Assembly: GCF_000165425.1 (NCBI RefSeq)
Contig: NW_001798955.1
Span: forward strand, 806,001-870,000
Length of the DNA: 64,000 nucleotides
Reading direction: 5' to 3'
Origin: Paramecium tetraurelia
Taxonomy: Eukaryota; Ciliophora; Oligohymenophorea; Peniculida; Parameciidae
The position numbers were made by a program, and so were the translations under genes. The notes under the pieces were generated by a model. The model saw only the letters and a program-made list of their open reading frames with translations. It was not told the origin of the DNA and made no database searches. The stretch's first letter is position 1; each line of letters opens with the position of its first letter. This document shows positions 63,378 through 64,000 of the stretch, piece after piece.

Positions 63378-63941
63378 TCAAAGATTAGTTGCTTTCTTAA
63401 CTCCCAATCTTGGCTTTTAGATTTATTAATATGGGTCCACTCTTTTTTCATAAAAATCAATTGGCTTATCTCTTGGTACAATCCTGGGTTCTGGGACTTC
63501 AACTGGAGGATATGACCTGGATATTTCCATTTGATGTCTAGGATAGATGTTAGTCTTAAATAAATTCTCATTCCAACCCCCTTGGATTGAGGGTGTGAGT
63601 GTTGTCACTTTTCTTCCTGCATGTCTTACACTTTATTAGCCAACTGATTGATATTACAATTTTATACATGAATTTCTCAACAATGCAATTCTATCTAATA
63701 TTTCTTGATCATCTTCCAATCCTTTCAAAGATATTTATTTCTAATATCCATTCACATAGATTCCATTTAAATATGGGTGAGTATTTTTTTTCATATAAAT
63801 TTGAAAGTCTATTTTAGGTTGATTCAATAAAGGGTGCTCAATAAGAGTTGGTAAGAAAAGTCTAATTTTTGAAGAGCTTCCTCCATAATCGCAATAAAAT
63901 ATTTGAAGGAATTTTAATTAAAATATGCCTCTTGAACACAT
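63378..63941 (-). CDS. MRPL43: mitochondrial large-subunit ribosomal protein mL43
   Basis: A component of the mitochondrial ribosome large subunit with the thioredoxin-like L51/S25/CI-B8 fold. 176 residues after removal of a 33-nt intron (near 63625-63657). Family features in order: YCDYGGSSKIRLFLP at the N-terminus (compare the SxGxSSRGxRxF block in animal mL43), HPYLNGIYVNGYQ, EILDRIALLRNSC, and TLTPSIQGGWNENLF, which corresponds to the family signature NPSIQGxWxPF. The tail after SIQGGW is Pro/Arg-rich. The start ATG at 63941 gives MCSRGIFQLKFLQIFYC. The intron could in principle be read through because it is 3n and TGA-free, but splicing brings the conserved blocks to normal spacing. Confidence 0.85.
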
Positions 63942-64000
63942 TTATTTTTATTTAATATTTTAATATATATATAGAGAAGAAAATCACTAAAATGAAGCAA

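Overview
The window looks like a piece of a ciliate macronuclear genome, most probably Paramecium or a close relative. TGA is the only stop codon: in about 25 genes TAA and TAG must be read as glutamine to keep recognisable proteins open. Introns are tiny (mostly 22-31 nt, GTA...TAG). The DNA is AT-rich, and genes are packed head to tail with spacers as short as 13-35 nt. Standard-code ORF calling breaks nearly every gene here, so coordinates were rebuilt by reading TAA/TAG as Gln and removing introns. For most genes the exon total divides by three after the introns named, which is an internal check.

Layout. 0.2-1.3 kb: DIM1 rRNA dimethyltransferase (+). 1.7-6.7 kb: TmcB-type multi-pass PAS protein (-). 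6.9-7.5 kb: small conserved-looking protein (-). 7.6-9.5 kb: hormone-sensitive-lipase-type esterase (-). 9.9-15.4 kb: very large unknown protein (+). 15.4-15.9 kb: small basic protein (+). 16.2-17.7 kb: lariat debranching enzyme DBR1 (+). 17.9-19.6 kb: coiled protein (+). 19.7-23.1 kb: cyclic-nucleotide-binding K+ channel (-). 23.1-25.1 kb: TMEM63/OSCA-type channel (-). 25.5-29.3 kb: P2C-type (Na,K-like) ATPase (-). 29.4-31.1 kb: Ser/Thr kinase (+). 31.2-38.1 kb: giant secretory, probably GPI-anchored surface protein (-). 38.1-39.9 kb: TPR protein (-).

40.3-43.9 kb: two near-identical 307-nt GC-rich RNA genes in inverted orientation, which I identify as SRP (7SL) RNA, flanking an arrestin-fold protein, a small unknown protein and a CX3C-motif protein. 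44.3-45.1 kb: paraoxonase-like propeller (-). 45.13 kb: 41-residue membrane microprotein (+). 45.6-47.6 kb: long-form tRNase Z (+). 47.6-48.8 kb: unknown helical protein (-). 48.9-50.1 kb: WD40 protein (-). 50.4-50.9 kb: MGxC-type dually acylated small protein (-). 51.2-52.1 kb: broken or unresolved coding region (-). 52.2-55.9 kb: IFT121/WDR35 (-). 56.0-57.6 kb: unknown helical protein (+). 57.8-61.7 kb: full ABCC transporter (+). 62.0-63.4 kb: Gln-rich unknown (-). 63.4-63.9 kb: mitochondrial ribosomal protein mL43 (-).

The genes do not form one pathway. There is a loose enrichment for membrane excitability and ion transport (CNG-type channel, TMEM63, P2C ATPase, ABCC, TmcB protein), RNA processing and translation (DIM1, DBR1, tRNase Z, SRP RNA, mL43) and cilia (IFT121). 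The most notable observations are the inverted SRP RNA pair, two genes each carrying one surplus A in a long A-run, and a Cys replacing a conserved cation-site Asp in the P2C ATPase.
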